From contig PLRW01000241.1 in the NCBI GenBank assembly GCA_003164955.1, positions 41,500 through 99,469 on the forward strand: a stretch of DNA of 57,970 nucleotides, read 5' to 3'. The notes beneath the pieces were generated by a model, which was not told where the DNA came from, searched no databases, and worked only from the letters and a program-made list of their open reading frames with translations. Each line of letters begins with the position of its first letter. Positions within the stretch are counted from its first letter, which is position 1. Position numbers and translations under genes: made by a program. Positions 16,506 through 28,196 of the stretch are shown here, piece after piece. The stretch is from Actinomycetota bacterium (GTDB lineage: Bacteria > Actinomycetota > Actinomycetes > Streptosporangiales > Streptosporangiaceae).

Positions 16506-18557
16506 GTGAGCCCGGATTATGTGCCGGGTGAAGATCTTTGCGGGCCGCGGGCCGCTGCGGGCGGGCCTGCCGCCCGGGCCGGGACCGCTTCCGGTGCCCG
16601 CGCGGCGAGCGCTTCCGGTGCCCGGGCCGGGATCGCTTCCGGTGCCCGGGCGGCGATCGCTTCCGGTGCCCGGGCCGGGATCGCTTCCGGTGCCCGGGCC
16701 AGGATCGCTTCCGGTGCGGCGACGTACGCGGGGGTGATCTGGTCGTCCGCGGTGGTTCCGGCGCCGGTCGGCTCAGATGAGAACGGTGTAGCCGGAGCGG
16801 GTGACCTCACGGCGCTGGGCCCGCACGCCGCCGAACCCGGCCTGGATTCGCCCCCGGCGACCTTCCGGCCCGGCGTGATCAGCGTCAGCGCCGGGTTCTT
16901 CAGCTGGGACATGATCGCTAACGAGGTCGTCTGCGAGCCGGGCACGTATGGGCTGCACGGCCTCCCGGAAGGCGGGCCGGCCACGACGGAGATGCTCCTG
17001 TCGCGTGTCCCGGAAGAAGACCGGGCCGACCTCGTCACGGCGTTGCGGCACATGATGACCTCCTGCGGCACCTATCAGGTCGAGTACCGCGTGACCGGCC
17101 TGGACGGTGTGGTCCGCTCCCTGGAGGCCCGCGGCCGGGTGGTGCCGGGCCCGGACGGCCAGCCGGCCGGGCTGACCGGCTTCGTCATGGACACCACGAC
17201 GATCTGGGCCACCCGTGAGGCCGAACGGCGCCGACTGCACGAGGGCGCCGAACGGACGTCGCTCACGCAGAAGTTCACCGCCGCGCTCGCTGCGGCGGTC
17301 ACCATGGATGACATCACGGCCGCCGCGCAGGCCGGCCTGGCCACCTACGGCGCGAACAGCCTGATGATCGTCACCGAGCACGACGGCCACTTCACCCCGG
17401 TCACCTCGTACGGTTTCGCACCGGAGGCCGCCCGCCTGCTCGGCGATCCCGATCCGTCTCCCGGCTCGCCGGTCGCCGATGCCATCGCGGGGGAGACTGC
17501 GGTCTTTATCGGTTCCCCCGCGGACCTGGCGTCCCGCTACCCGCACCTCACCGCCCAGAACGCGGGGCCGGGCCAGCCCGCCGGGTCGCTGCAGCGCGCC
17601 TGGGCAGCGGTGCCGGTCCCCGACGCCAGGGGCAGGATCGGCGCGTGCCTGATGGGGTTCTCCGAGCCCCGCCGGTTCGCTGCCGAGGAGCGTGCGCTGC
17701 TGGTGGCCGCCTCAGCGTTGCTGGCCCAGTCGCTGCAGCGGGCCCGGATGTACGAGTCAGAGCACGCGCTGGCGCGAGACCTCCAGCGCGGACTGCTGCC
17801 GCGTGGCCCACTGCTGGCGCCCGGCGTGAGCATTGCCGCCCGGTACCAGCCGGTGACCTCGGGACTGGAGATCGGCGGCGACTTCTACGACGCGATCGAA
17901 CTGACGGACGGCCGTGTCGCCCTGGTCATCGGCGACGTGCAGGGGCATAATCCGATCGCCGCGTCCCTGATGGGCCGGCTCCGCATGGTTGTGCACGCCT
18001 ACGCCCGCGAGGGGCATGGGCCAGCCGAAGTGATGACCCGCGCCAACCAGTGGCTCACCGAGCTCAATATCGACCCCGACATGGCCCTGTTCGCCACCTG
18101 CTGTTTCGTGGTGATCGACCCGGCCAGCGGCGAGCTCGAAATGTGCCGGGCCGGTCATCCGGCGCCCGTCCTCGTCTCACCGGGCGCCCCGCCGGTCCTG
18201 CTCGACCAGGGTGACGACCTGCTCCTGGGCGTGGACCCCGCCGAGCGGTACACGACGGTCAAGGTCCCCCTGCCGGCCGGGACGACGCTCGTGCTGACGA
18301 CCGACGGCCTGCTCGAGGACGACCGCGGCGACCCCGACGGCAACCTCCGCGCCCTGCTCAGCGTGCTCGAGGACGGAGCCGGGGACGATCTTGAGACGCT
18401 CGCGGACCGGCTGCTGGCCGGCCCGCATCGGCTCACCCGGCATGGTGATGACATCGCCCTGATGGTCGCGCGGGTCGACGGTGCGGTACGTCCCCGTCTG
18501 CGGGCGATTCCGGGCCTCTACATCCCCCTGCAGCGCTATCCGCAGCGTCTGGGCTAA
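16506..18557 (+). CDS. SpoIIE-type PP2C phosphatase with PAS and GAF domains
   Basis: 683 residues. After a repeat-rich N-terminus (about 15-75) come a PAS-like domain (about 115-240, GFFSWDMIANEVVCEPGTYGLHG), a GAF domain (about 255-430) and a SpoIIE/RsbU PP2C domain (about 450-665; LARDLQRGLLPR, EIGGDFYDAIEL, IGDVQGHNPIAASLMGRLR, CRAGHPAPVL, TTDGLLEDD). Such proteins dephosphorylate anti-sigma antagonists in partner-switching stress pathways, here with sensory input domains. No RsbV/RsbW partner is in the window. GTG 16506 or 16503 is preferred, with GAAGGTGG just upstream; the frame is open to 16452. Confidence 0.85.
   Translation: MSPDYVPGEDLCGPRAAAGGPAARAGTASGARAASASGARAGIASGARAAIASGARAGIASGARARIASGAATYAGVIWSSAVVPAPVGSDENGVAGAGDLTALGPHAAEPGLDSPPATFRPGVISVSAGFFSWDMIANEVVCEPGTYGLHGLPEGGPATTEMLLSRVPEEDRADLVTALRHMMTSCGTYQVEYRVTGLDGVVRSLEARGRVVPGPDGQPAGLTGFVMDTTTIWATREAERRRLHEGAERTSLTQKFTAALAAAVTMDDITAAAQAGLATYGANSLMIVTEHDGHFTPVTSYGFAPEAARLLGDPDPSPGSPVADAIAGETAVFIGSPADLASRYPHLTAQNAGPGQPAGSLQRAWAAVPVPDARGRIGACLMGFSEPRRFAAEERALLVAASALLAQSLQRARMYESEHALARDLQRGLLPRGPLLAPGVSIAARYQPVTSGLEIGGDFYDAIELTDGRVALVIGDVQGHNPIAASLMGRLRMVVHAYAREGHGPAEVMTRANQWLTELNIDPDMALFATCCFVVIDPASGELEMCRAGHPAPVLVSPGAPPVLLDQGDDLLLGVDPAERYTTVKVPLPAGTTLVLTTDGLLEDDRGDPDGNLRALLSVLEDGAGDDLETLADRLLAGPHRLTRHGDDIALMVARVDGAVRPRLRAIPGLYIPLQRYPQRLG
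16586..16716. repeat. 24-bp in-frame repeats in the phosphatase N-terminus
   Basis: CGCTTCCGGTGCCCG recurs at exact 24-bp steps (16586, 16610, 16634, 16658, 16682, 16706). It encodes six copies of an eight-residue unit of the type ASGARAGI, ahead of the PAS domain. In-frame and nearly identical, so a recent expansion. Confidence 0.9.
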
Positions 18558-18564
18558 GCAGTGG

Positions 18565-18634
18565 TACCCCGCCCGGCAGCTGCCCGCGCGCCCGTCCGGG
18601 TCCTAGCCCTATGACCGCGGTGGCACCTTTACGT
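18565..18634. repeat. Dispersed intergenic repeat, copy B
   Basis: Matches 3585-3692: TACCCCGCCCGGC, then CGCCCGTCCGGGTCC, then TGGCACCTTTACGT. It ends exactly where the homology of the truncated FAD oxidase begins, which makes it a candidate for the cause of that truncation. Confidence 0.6.
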
Positions 18635-19068
18635 ACATCCACCTGGATCCGCCGCCCGGGGTGCCGGCCTACGGTGGCGGGCGTTGGCTGGAGGACGGAA
18701 CGCCGGCCGTAGCTGAGGGCATCCTGCAGGCCGCGCTCGCACCGGGCACCCCGCTGATGATGATCGAGATACGGCACGTCGGCAATCACGGTCCGGCCCC
18801 CGATGGGGCGATGACGCGCCCGCCCGGGCCGTTCCTCGGGCACGCGGTCGGCCTGGGCGCCACTCTCGCGCAGCGCGCCTCGCTGGACCAGGCCCTTGAG
18901 ACGGTATGGGCCGCCGCGGCGACGGTCGACACCGGGCGCGCGGCGCCCCCGTTCGCCGAGGGCCAGCGGTCACCGGGCAGCCCGCTCTCCCCGGGCGGCC
19001 AGTCCCGCCTGGCCGCGATCCGGTCCGCCATCGACCCCCACGGCATCATCCGCACCGCCCGCATCTAA
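18634..19068 (+). pseudogene. C-terminal remnant of an FAD-linked (BBE-like) oxidase
   Basis: In frame from about 18634 the translation reads YIHLDPPPGVPAYG, then PLMMIEIRHVG, RPPGPFLGHAVGLG and a terminal IDPHGIIRTARI. This order is the C-terminal substrate/BBE region of FAD-binding PCMH-type oxidoreductases. The N-terminal FAD-binding part (about 300 residues) is absent; dispersed repeat copy B stands in its place. A 135-residue product from GTG 18661 is possible but would lack the flavin site, so I call it a pseudogene. The stop codon is the first unit of a 22-bp repeat. Confidence 0.6.
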
Positions 19069-19123
19069 CCCCCGCCCGGCCCGCATCTAACCCCCGCCCG
19101 GCCCGCATCTAACCCCCGCCCGG
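19058..19123. repeat. 22-bp repeats including the stop codon of the oxidase remnant
   Basis: Three identical copies of a 22-mer beginning CCCGCATCTAACCCC start at 19058, 19080 and 19102. The first contains the stop TAA at 19066-19068; the other two repeat it in the 3' flank. Confidence 0.95.
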
Positions 19124-19138
19124 CCGAGGGATTCGCGG

Positions 19139-19169
19139 CGACCTTTCCGCAGCATGCGCGGAAAGGTCG
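19139..19169 (+). terminator. Stem-loop between the oxidase remnant and flavin reductase
   Basis: Perfect 12-bp stem CGACCTTTCCGC / GCGGAAAGGTCG with a 7-nt loop AGCATGC. It lies between two converging genes and could serve both. The stretch 19170-19274 holds nothing else. Confidence 0.7.
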
Positions 19170-19274
19170 TCACAGATCGGGGGTCGCCAGCCGAGGGTCG
19201 CGCCCCTTAGTACGCGTGAGGGTGGTGAGGTTGGTGGGGTGGTTCTGGTGGGGATCTACGGACCCGGGGGAGGG

Positions 19275-19787
19275 CTACGCGTCGTCGAGGGAGATGTAAG
19301 AGCCGCGCCAGAAGAGCAGCGGGGTGGCGTCGTCGGACGAAGTCTCGGCGTACCGGAGCCGTCCGATGATGATCTCGTGATCGCCGCCCGGCAGGCTGTG
19401 CTCCACGGTGCACTCCAGCGTGGCGAGTGCTCCCTCCAGCCGGGGGCTGCCGGTCGGGCCCGGCCGGTGCTCGACACCCTCCCAGGCCGCCTCGACCCCC
19501 CGCCGGGCGAAGTTGGCCGACAGTTCCTGCTGCGGGGCGGCCAGCACGTTCACCACGAACGCGCCGTGGTGGCGGATCGCTTCGAGGGTCAGGCTGGCGC
19601 GGTCAAAGCAGACCAGGATCAGCGGCGGGTCCAGCGACAGCGAACTGACCGCGTTGGCGGTGGTGCCGACCGGCTGGCCGTCCGGCCCGATGGAGGTGAC
19701 CACCGTGACCCCGGTGGCGAAGTGGCCCACGGCACGCCGGAAGTCTTCGCTGCTGATGCCGGCGTCAGTGTGGGTGGATGCGGTCAT
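19275..19787 (-). CDS. Flavin reductase family protein (HpaC-like)
   Basis: 170 residues, one split-barrel flavin reductase domain: FRRAVGHFATGVTVVTS (about 16-32), TTANAVSSLSLDPPLILVCFDRAS (about 42-66), FVVNVLAAPQQELSANFA (about 76-93) and the His of DHEIIIGRL (about 135). Such proteins reduce FMN/FAD with NAD(P)H for a two-component monooxygenase. No oxygenase partner is next to it. Start at ATG 19787, the only one before the conserved core. Confidence 0.88.
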   Translation of the reverse strand: MTASTHTDAGISSEDFRRAVGHFATGVTVVTSIGPDGQPVGTTANAVSSLSLDPPLILVCFDRASLTLEAIRHHGAFVVNVLAAPQQELSANFARRGVEAAWEGVEHRPGPTGSPRLEGALATLECTVEHSLPGGDHEIIIGRLRYAETSSDDATPLLFWRGSYISLDDA

Positions 19788-20092
19788 ATCTGCCCATGGT
19801 TTGGCGGGTGCACATTAGTGAGCAAGTCATTTCCAATGTGCTTGTATTTCCTGTGATCACACCGCTGACTCGCCCAAACCTCCGGATTCCGCATCGCCAG
19901 CGGCTATACCCATCAAGTCGGTCGGTAAACTTGCTTATCGTCCAAGGCTAGAGGGCCGGCGCCTCCCGGGTCGCGGGCGGGACGCGCGGCCCGGGCCGTC
20001 GGCTCGCGGTCCATGCCCTCGCCCGGGTCATCCCCTCGCGCGGTCGGGGCCGTCGCGGGGATGGCCATCGTCGAGAAGGCGTTCGGCGGTAG

Positions 20093-20278
20093 CCGGCATC
20101 GCTGGTCGTCGTCCCGGCCACCGTGTTTCTGCGCGGCCACCTCAACTGGTGGATTCCCGGCTGGCTCGGCCGCATCCTGCCCGGCGGCCCGCCCCGGTCG
20201 CCCCGGCCGCCCCGGCCCGCGCCGTCCCCGGTTCCGGTGCCGGCCAAGCCTGGTCGCGCCCCTCCTAGGTCCCGCTAG
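20093..20278 (+). pseudogene. C-terminal remnant of an MMPL-like membrane transporter
   Basis: An open frame bounded by a TAG at 20090-20092 and a TAG at 20276-20278, with no start codon of its own, reads LVVVPATVFLRGHLNWWIPGWLGRILP followed by a Pro-rich tail. A last hydrophobic helix followed by N-W-W-x-P-x-W-L-x-R-x-L-P is the typical C-terminus of MMPL-family transporters. About 700 upstream residues are missing. 19788-20092 shows no gene. Recognition rests on one motif, so moderate confidence. Confidence 0.45.
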
Positions 20279-20311
20279 GGACGGCGGCTGCTTTCCCCCC
20301 GCCGGGCGCCC

Positions 20312-20357
20312 CGGCATACGACCTGCACCAGCAGAATAAGGTGCAGGTCGTATGCCG
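20312..20357. promoter_or_regulatory. Perfect 18-bp hairpin upstream of the MgtE-like gene
   Basis: Arms 20312-20329 (CGGCATACGACCTGCACC) and 20340-20357 (its exact complement) with a 10-nt loop AGCAGAATAA. It ends 34 bp before the MgtE-like ATG. It may terminate upstream transcription, or, if the transcript starts before it, form a 5'-leader structure affecting translation of the Mg2+-related operon. The sequence does not decide between these. Confidence 0.7.
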
Positions 20358-20391
20358 CAGTCGGAAACGGTGAGGGGAGGCGGTCACCACC

Positions 20392-21588
20392 ATGACGGCT
20401 CAGCAGGTTTTCACCGCCCGGCTGCGCGGCCGCCCGCTGCTGGACAGCGAGGAAACCTCCATCGGCCGCGTCCGCGACGTGGTCATCCTGCCCGCCGCCC
20501 AGGGCGACGCGCCCCGGGCCCTGGGGCTGGTCGTAACGCTGCAGCGGCGCCACATCTTCGTCAACTTCGGCCGGATCGCGGAGATGTCCATCGACGGCGC
20601 GCACCTGCGGGGCGGCACCGTCGACCTCGACCGCTTCACCCGGCGGACCGGGGAGATCCTGGCCACCGAACTGTTCGGCAAGCCCGTGGATCAGGGGACC
20701 GTGGTCGACGTCGGCATCACGCCGTCCACGACCGGGCGGGGGTGGAAGGTCTCGTCGCTGGCCATTACCCAGGGGCGGCCCTTGCGGCTCCGCTCGACCC
20801 AGATCGTCCCGTGGAGCGATTACCCGGAACTGTTCCAGGCCGGAACGCTGGCCGATCAACTGGTCGACCTGCGGGAAATGCACCCGACCGACCTGGCCAC
20901 CGCGGTGGAGGGCATGTCACCCACCCGGCGCAGCCAGCTCGCCGCCGCGCTGGACGACGAAGAGCTGGCCGACCTGCTGGAGGAGATGCCCGAGCAGGAC
21001 CAGATCCGGCTGCTCGCCAGCGTGGGCCTGGAGCGCAGCGCCGACGTCGTGGAGGAGATGGAGCCCGACGACGCCGCGGACCTGCTGGCCGAAATGCCGG
21101 ACGACCAACGGGAGCGGCTGCTGACCGCGATGGAGTCCGTGCAGGCCGCCGACATCCGCCGCCTGCTCCGGTACGACGCTACGACAGCCGGTGGCCTCAT
21201 GACGTCCCAGCCGCTGATCGTCGCTCCCGACGTGCCGGTCGCCGAGGTCCTCGCGCGGATGCGCGAGCCGGACCGGCCCGTCACCGCGGCCGCGCAGGCG
21301 TATGTCTGCGAACCACCTACAATGACTCCAACCGGGCGTTATCTCGGAAGTGTCGGGTTCCAGCGGCTCCTGCGACGGCCCCCCGCCATGAGCATCGGCG
21401 ACTGTGTCGAGGTAAGTATGTTCGTACGGCCCGAGATGTCCGAACGAGAGCTGGCGGTCCGTCTGGCCGCTTACAACCTCGTCAGCGTCGCCGTCTGCGA
21501 TGAGGCGGGCCGGTTGCTGGGCGCGGTTACCGTAGATGACGTTCTCGATCATCTCCTGCCCGTTGGGTGGCGAAGAACTGGAGGCTGA
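20392..21588 (+). CDS. MgtE N-terminal/CBS domain protein without a transport domain
   Basis: 398 residues, entirely soluble. A PRC-barrel-like N-terminus (about 8-75 and 100-150) is followed by the MgtE intracellular superhelix (about 165-275, with repeated EEMxPDDAADLLAEMP-type units) and a CBS pair (about 280-390, starting GGLMTSQPLIV). In MgtE channels this part senses Mg2+; the membrane pore is absent here. The same domain order is found beside DUF1003 genes in mycobacteria (from memory, Rv1232c region). It is coupled to the DUF1003 gene, 2 bp downstream. Confidence 0.85.
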   Translation: MTAQQVFTARLRGRPLLDSEETSIGRVRDVVILPAAQGDAPRALGLVVTLQRRHIFVNFGRIAEMSIDGAHLRGGTVDLDRFTRRTGEILATELFGKPVDQGTVVDVGITPSTTGRGWKVSSLAITQGRPLRLRSTQIVPWSDYPELFQAGTLADQLVDLREMHPTDLATAVEGMSPTRRSQLAAALDDEELADLLEEMPEQDQIRLLASVGLERSADVVEEMEPDDAADLLAEMPDDQRERLLTAMESVQAADIRRLLRYDATTAGGLMTSQPLIVAPDVPVAEVLARMREPDRPVTAAAQAYVCEPPTMTPTGRYLGSVGFQRLLRRPPAMSIGDCVEVSMFVRPEMSERELAVRLAAYNLVSVAVCDEAGRLLGAVTVDDVLDHLLPVGWRRTGG

Positions 21589-21590
21589 GG

Positions 21591-22214
21591 ATGGCACGAA
21601 CCTCGTCTCGGCGCTTCGGCGAGCGGCCGGATCTGTCTGTCCCTGGTGGCGGCCCGATCATGAGCCCGCACTACGACCCGGACGCATTTGGGCGGTTCTC
21701 CGAGGCCATCGCCCGGTTCCTGGGCACCGGGCGCTTCCTGGTCGCTCAGACGTTCCTGGTGCTGGTCTGGATTGTGCTCAACACCGTCGGGCTCGTCAAG
21801 CACTGGGACCCCTACCCGTTCATCCTGCTCAACCTGGCGTTCTCCACGCAGGCGGCGTACGCGGCCCCGCTGATTCTGCTGGCTCAGAACCGGCAGGACG
21901 ACCGGGACCGCGCCAACATCGACCGCGACCGTGAGGTCGCGGCCCGGACCCAGGCCGACACCGAATACCTGGCCCGCGAGCTCGCGGCGGTCCGGCTCGC
22001 GCTCGCCGACGTGGTGACCACGGAGGACCTGGACGACTCGCTGGCCCGGATGGCCAAGCTGATCAGCGACGGGCGGCCACTGCCGGATCCGCTGCCGGCG
22101 GAGTCACCGTCACCGGAGTCACTGGCCGCGCCGCGGTCGCTGGTCTCGCCCGAATCACTGACGTCGCCGGACAGCCGGCCGGCCCCGAATCACCGGCCGG
22201 GCCCGCACCACTAG
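21591..22214 (+). CDS. DUF1003 membrane protein
   Basis: 207 residues with two transmembrane helices (about 47-66, FLVAQTFLVLVWIVLNTVGL, and 73-95, PFILLNLAFSTQAAYAAPLILLA), then NRQDDRDRANIDRDREV, the DUF1003 hallmark. A Pro/Ser-rich tail follows. Start ATG 21591 has GGAG about 8 bp upstream and lies 2 bp after the MgtE-N stop, so the pair is an operon; the soluble Mg2+-sensing partner may control this membrane protein (inference). The stop codon lies at the seam of an 18-bp duplication. Confidence 0.88.
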   Translation: MARTSSRRFGERPDLSVPGGGPIMSPHYDPDAFGRFSEAIARFLGTGRFLVAQTFLVLVWIVLNTVGLVKHWDPYPFILLNLAFSTQAAYAAPLILLAQNRQDDRDRANIDRDREVAARTQADTEYLARELAAVRLALADVVTTEDLDDSLARMAKLISDGRPLPDPLPAESPSPESLAAPRSLVSPESLTSPDSRPAPNHRPGPHH

Positions 22215-22231
22215 CCGGGCCCGCACCACAA
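22196..22231. repeat. 18-bp duplication including the DUF1003 stop codon
   Basis: GCCGGGCCCGCACCACTA (22196-22213) is followed directly by GCCGGGCCCGCACCACAA (22214-22231), 17 of 18 identical. The stop TAG spans the junction. Confidence 0.9.
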
Positions 22232-22238
22232 ACCAGAG

Positions 22239-22697
22239 TTAACCGGTACGGCCGGGGCCGGGGAAGCTGATCTCGTTCCATGCCACCGGGTGCGCGTACA
22301 GCGCCGTGCAGGCGTACCGGGTCCACAAGCTCCACACGTGCGCCGCGTTGAGCCCGTGCCAGTCACCGGACTTCAGGTCCTTTACGGCCTGGATCAGGGC
22401 CAGCTGATCGGCCACGGGCGCGTCCGCGAACCGCAAACTGCAGCGCTCACCGGCGTCGGCGTCCAGGTAGGCCAGGGTGTCCCGCCAGGCCTGGCCGTCG
22501 TCGGGCATGTCCCCGTGCCGCCAGCCGTCGGTCTCCCCGGCTTCGAGCCGGGCGTCGACCATCTGCAGGATGGGCAGCTCAGGTGCGTCTTCCCGGCCGG
22601 TCAGCAGGTTCAGCAGCGCCCGGGCGCAGGCCCCTTCCGCGTTGGTGAAGAATGTGACCGGCGGCTCCGGTGCCAGCCGGTCCACGAGCAGGCGCAT
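22239..22697 (-). CDS. Gluconate 2-dehydrogenase subunit 3-like protein, partnerless
   Basis: 152 residues from the ATG at 22697 (GGGAGG 8 bp upstream). TFFTNAEGACARALLNLLTG, then the terminal VWSLWTRYACTALYAHPVAWNEISFPGP, match the subunit 3 family, which accompanies GMC-type flavoprotein sugar dehydrogenases. The family normally ends PxYPRGY-like and is followed by the GMC subunit; here the protein stops at GPGRTG and the next gene is the convergent DUF1003. The catalytic partner is missing from this locus. Divergent from the GH63-like gene. Confidence 0.75.
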   Translation of the reverse strand: MRLLVDRLAPEPPVTFFTNAEGACARALLNLLTGREDAPELPILQMVDARLEAGETDGWRHGDMPDDGQAWRDTLAYLDADAGERCSLRFADAPVADQLALIQAVKDLKSGDWHGLNAAHVWSLWTRYACTALYAHPVAWNEISFPGPGRTG

Positions 22698-22863
22698 GCC
22701 GATGTCCTCCCGATCATTTGGCGGGGCATCCGTGCTGCGCCGCCGCGCCGCGGACTGCTGGCGCGCGACCTGCAATACCCTCGGCGCGCCCGTCAAAACC
22801 CGAGGCCGTGACGCACACCTTTACAGACGTGGCGGAACGCGAGAAGGGGTAAAAGGGAGCGTG

Positions 22864-25680
22864 ATGAATGCGGAGCAGGAGCGGATTCAGGGTTTCGGGC
22901 GGCTTGAGGATGGCCTGCACCAGGCCGGGGACTGGTACCTATGGGGCCCGTACGTGACCGAGCGCCAGTGGGGCACGGTCCGCGAGGACTACAGCGAGGA
23001 CGGCGCGGCGTGGGATTACTTCCCGCACGACCACGCCCGGTCGCGGGCATACCGGTGGGGCGAGGACGGGCTGGCGGGCTTCTGCGACATCGAGCAGCGG
23101 CTGTGCCTGGGGCTCGCCCTGTGGAACGGGCGTGACCCGATCCTCAAGGAGCGGCTGTTCGGGCTGACCGGGCCGGAGGGCAACCACGGCGAGGACGTCA
23201 AGGAGTACTGGTGGTATCTCGACGCGGTGCCCAGCCACGCCTGGAACCGCTGGCGTTACCACTACCCGCAGCGGGCCTTCCCCTACAACGACCTCGTCGC
23301 CACGAACGCCGCCCGCAACCGGTTCCAGCCCGAGTACGAGCTCCTCGACACCGGCGCGTTCGACGGTGACCGGTACTGGATCGTCGAGGTCAGCTACGCC
23401 AAGGCGGACCCCGGTGACGTGCTGATGCAGGTGACCGTGAAGAACGCCGGCCCGGACGCCGAGACCCTGCACGTGCTGCCGACCGCCTGGTTCCGCAACA
23501 CCTGGTCCTGGGACGCCGACGCGTCCAGGCCGCTGCTGGAGGCGGCCGGCGGCCCGGCGGTCCGGGTGGCGCACCCGTTCCTCGGCGAGCTGGAGCTGAT
23601 CGGCGGGAACGGCCCCGACGGCACCAGCCCTACCCTGCTGTTCTGCGAGAACGAAACGAACCTGGCCCGGCTGTACAACGTCGCCCCGGCCACCCCGTAC
23701 CCGAAGGACGGCATCAACGACCACGTCATCTCCGGCGCGGCCACGGTCAACCCGGACCAGCAGGGCACCAAATGCTCCTTCTGGTACCGGCTGACGGTCC
23801 AGCCGGGAGCCACCGCCGAACTGCGGCTGCGCCTTCGGTCCCCGGCCGGTCAGCCCAGCACGGGGCAGGCCAGTACGGGGCAGGCCAGCGGCGATGAACC
23901 GCTCGCGGACGGGTTCGTTCGGATACGTGATCAGCGGCGGGCGGAAGCGGACGAGTTCTACGCCGGCCTGACACCGGACGGGGCCAGCGCCGACGAGGCC
24001 CGGGTGACGCGGCAGGCCTTCGCCGGGCTGCTGTGGAGCAAGCAGTTCTACTACTTCGACGTGGGCCGCTGGCTGGCGGGCGACCCGACCCAGCCGCCCC
24101 CGCCGCCGGGACGGCAGCTGGGCCGCAACACCCGCTGGGGCAACTTCGACGCCTTCGACATCATGTCCATGCCGGACAAGTGGGAGTATCCCTGGTTCGC
24201 CGCCTGGGACCTGGGCTTTCACTGCGTGGCGCTGGCGCACCTGGACCCGGCCTTCGCCAAGTACCAGCTCATCCTGCTGTGCCGGGAATGGTTCCAGAAC
24301 CCGAGCGGGGCGCTCCCGGCCTACGAATGGGACTTCGGTGACGTCAACCCGCCGGTGCAGGCGTGGGCCGCGCTCGAGGTGTTCGCGATCGACGGCGGCC
24401 GCGACGTCGATTTCCTCAGCCGGGTGTTCGACAAGCTGCTGATCAACTTCACCTGGTGGGTCAACCGGGAGGACGCGAACGGAAGCAACGTGTTCGAGGG
24501 CGGCTTCCTCGGCCTGGACAACATCGGCCCGATCGACCGCTCGCACCTGCCGGCCGGCGGCACCCTGGAGCAGTCCGACGCCACCGGCTGGATGGCCTTC
24601 TACGCGATCAGCATGGCCCGCATCGCGACCGTGCTGCGCCGGTCCGGCAGCCGCCCGGCCAGCGACATCTCGCTCAAGTTCCTGGAGCATTTCGCGGGCA
24701 TCGCCGACGCGATCAACGACCAGGGCATGTGGGACGAAAGCGATGGCCTCTTCTACGACAAGCTGCTCACCGCCGACGGCACCGCCATCCCGATGAAGAT
24801 CCGGTCCATGGTCGGCGTCATCCCGGTGCTGGCCGCGGCGGTCGTCGATCAGGGGATGCTCGACGACTCGCAGCGGCTGGGCAAGCAGTTCGCGGACTTC
24901 CTGCGCCGGGAGGGCATCGACGACGCGGCCAAGCTCACCAAGCAGGGCATGATGCGCGGCAAAACCGGCAACCAGCAGATGCTGCTCAGCCTGGTCGGCC
25001 TCGGCCAGCTGGAAAAGCTCGCGGCGTCCTTGTTCGATGAGAGCGAGTTCCTGTCCCCGTACGGGCTGCGGGCCCTGTCGGCCTACCATCGCGACCATCC
25101 CTACGTACTGGACGTGGAAGGCCAGATGTCCACCGTGGACTACGAGCCGGCCGAGTCCACCACGGCGATGTTCGGCGGCAACTCCAACTGGCGCGGCCCG
25201 CTGTGGTTCCCGCTCAACTTCCTGCTGATCAACGTGCTGGAGCGGTACTACCGGTTCTTCGGCGACGAGCTGACGCTGGAGTACCCGACCCGGTCCGGGA
25301 AGCAGTTCACCCTCGACGCCATCATCACCGACCTGCAGGACCGGCTCATCTCGATTTTCCTCGTCGGCGCGGACGGGCGGCGGCCCTGCTTCGGCTGGGT
25401 CGAGCGGCTGCAGCAGGATCCGGAGTGGAAGGACAACCTGCTGTTCAACGAGTACTTTCACGGGGACAACGCGGCCGGTCTCGGTGCGTCCCACCAGACC
25501 GGCTGGACCGGCGTGATCGCCGACGTGATCCGGCGCCGGCACGGCGCGGTGCGGTCTGCCGCGGAGGTCATAGACACCCTCTATCCCGCACTCGGTCCCA
25601 CTCCCTCCGCTTCTCCCGCCAGCCCCGCTACACCTTCTGGCCCCGCTGCTCCCGCCAGCCCCACGGAACAGAAGGGCTAG
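22864..25680 (+). CDS. GH63/MGH1-like glucosidase
   Basis: 938 residues, cytoplasmic (no signal). An N-terminal beta-sandwich region (about 1-370; starts [32 protein letters not shown]) precedes an (alpha/alpha)6 barrel (about 400-915) with [47 protein letters not shown] and [14 protein letters not shown], typical of bacterial MGH1-like GH63 proteins acting on alpha-glucosides. The C-terminal 30 residues are Pro/Ser/Ala-rich. ATG 22864 has AAAAGGGAG upstream. It precedes the debranching enzyme gene by 2 bp, so both probably serve glycogen or maltooligosaccharide turnover. Confidence 0.88.
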   Translation: MNAEQERIQGFGRLEDGLHQAGDWYLWGPYVTERQWGTVREDYSEDGAAWDYFPHDHARSRAYRWGEDGLAGFCDIEQRLCLGLALWNGRDPILKERLFGLTGPEGNHGEDVKEYWWYLDAVPSHAWNRWRYHYPQRAFPYNDLVATNAARNRFQPEYELLDTGAFDGDRYWIVEVSYAKADPGDVLMQVTVKNAGPDAETLHVLPTAWFRNTWSWDADASRPLLEAAGGPAVRVAHPFLGELELIGGNGPDGTSPTLLFCENETNLARLYNVAPATPYPKDGINDHVISGAATVNPDQQGTKCSFWYRLTVQPGATAELRLRLRSPAGQPSTGQASTGQASGDEPLADGFVRIRDQRRAEADEFYAGLTPDGASADEARVTRQAFAGLLWSKQFYYFDVGRWLAGDPTQPPPPPGRQLGRNTRWGNFDAFDIMSMPDKWEYPWFAAWDLGFHCVALAHLDPAFAKYQLILLCREWFQNPSGALPAYEWDFGDVNPPVQAWAALEVFAIDGGRDVDFLSRVFDKLLINFTWWVNREDANGSNVFEGGFLGLDNIGPIDRSHLPAGGTLEQSDATGWMAFYAISMARIATVLRRSGSRPASDISLKFLEHFAGIADAINDQGMWDESDGLFYDKLLTADGTAIPMKIRSMVGVIPVLAAAVVDQGMLDDSQRLGKQFADFLRREGIDDAAKLTKQGMMRGKTGNQQMLLSLVGLGQLEKLAASLFDESEFLSPYGLRALSAYHRDHPYVLDVEGQMSTVDYEPAESTTAMFGGNSNWRGPLWFPLNFLLINVLERYYRFFGDELTLEYPTRSGKQFTLDAIITDLQDRLISIFLVGADGRRPCFGWVERLQQDPEWKDNLLFNEYFHGDNAAGLGASHQTGWTGVIADVIRRRHGAVRSAAEVIDTLYPALGPTPSASPASPATPSGPAAPASPTEQKG

Positions 25681-25682
25681 CC

Positions 25683-28034
<2,352 letters not shown>

Positions 28035-28196
28035 GGCGGCCACCTAGACAATCGCGGGCTCACCAGGAGCCCCGAGCTCGCGGGGGAGCCCACCTCGCGG
28101 GGAGCCCACCCTCCTGAGTCTCACCTAACCCATTCCCCCCCGCCTGTCCACTCCCTGGATACCTCAGTGGAACGATCGGCCGGGGCACCACGCGAG

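Noticed and set aside
19913..20317. Overlapping frames on both strands around 20 kb
   Set aside because: Gly/Arg/Pro-rich shadow frames; only the short NWWIPGWL-containing frame at 20093-20278 resembles a real family.
25203..25682. Upstream extension of the GlgX frame
   Set aside because: It lies inside the GH63-like gene in another frame; ATG 25683 directly precedes the conserved CBM48 start.
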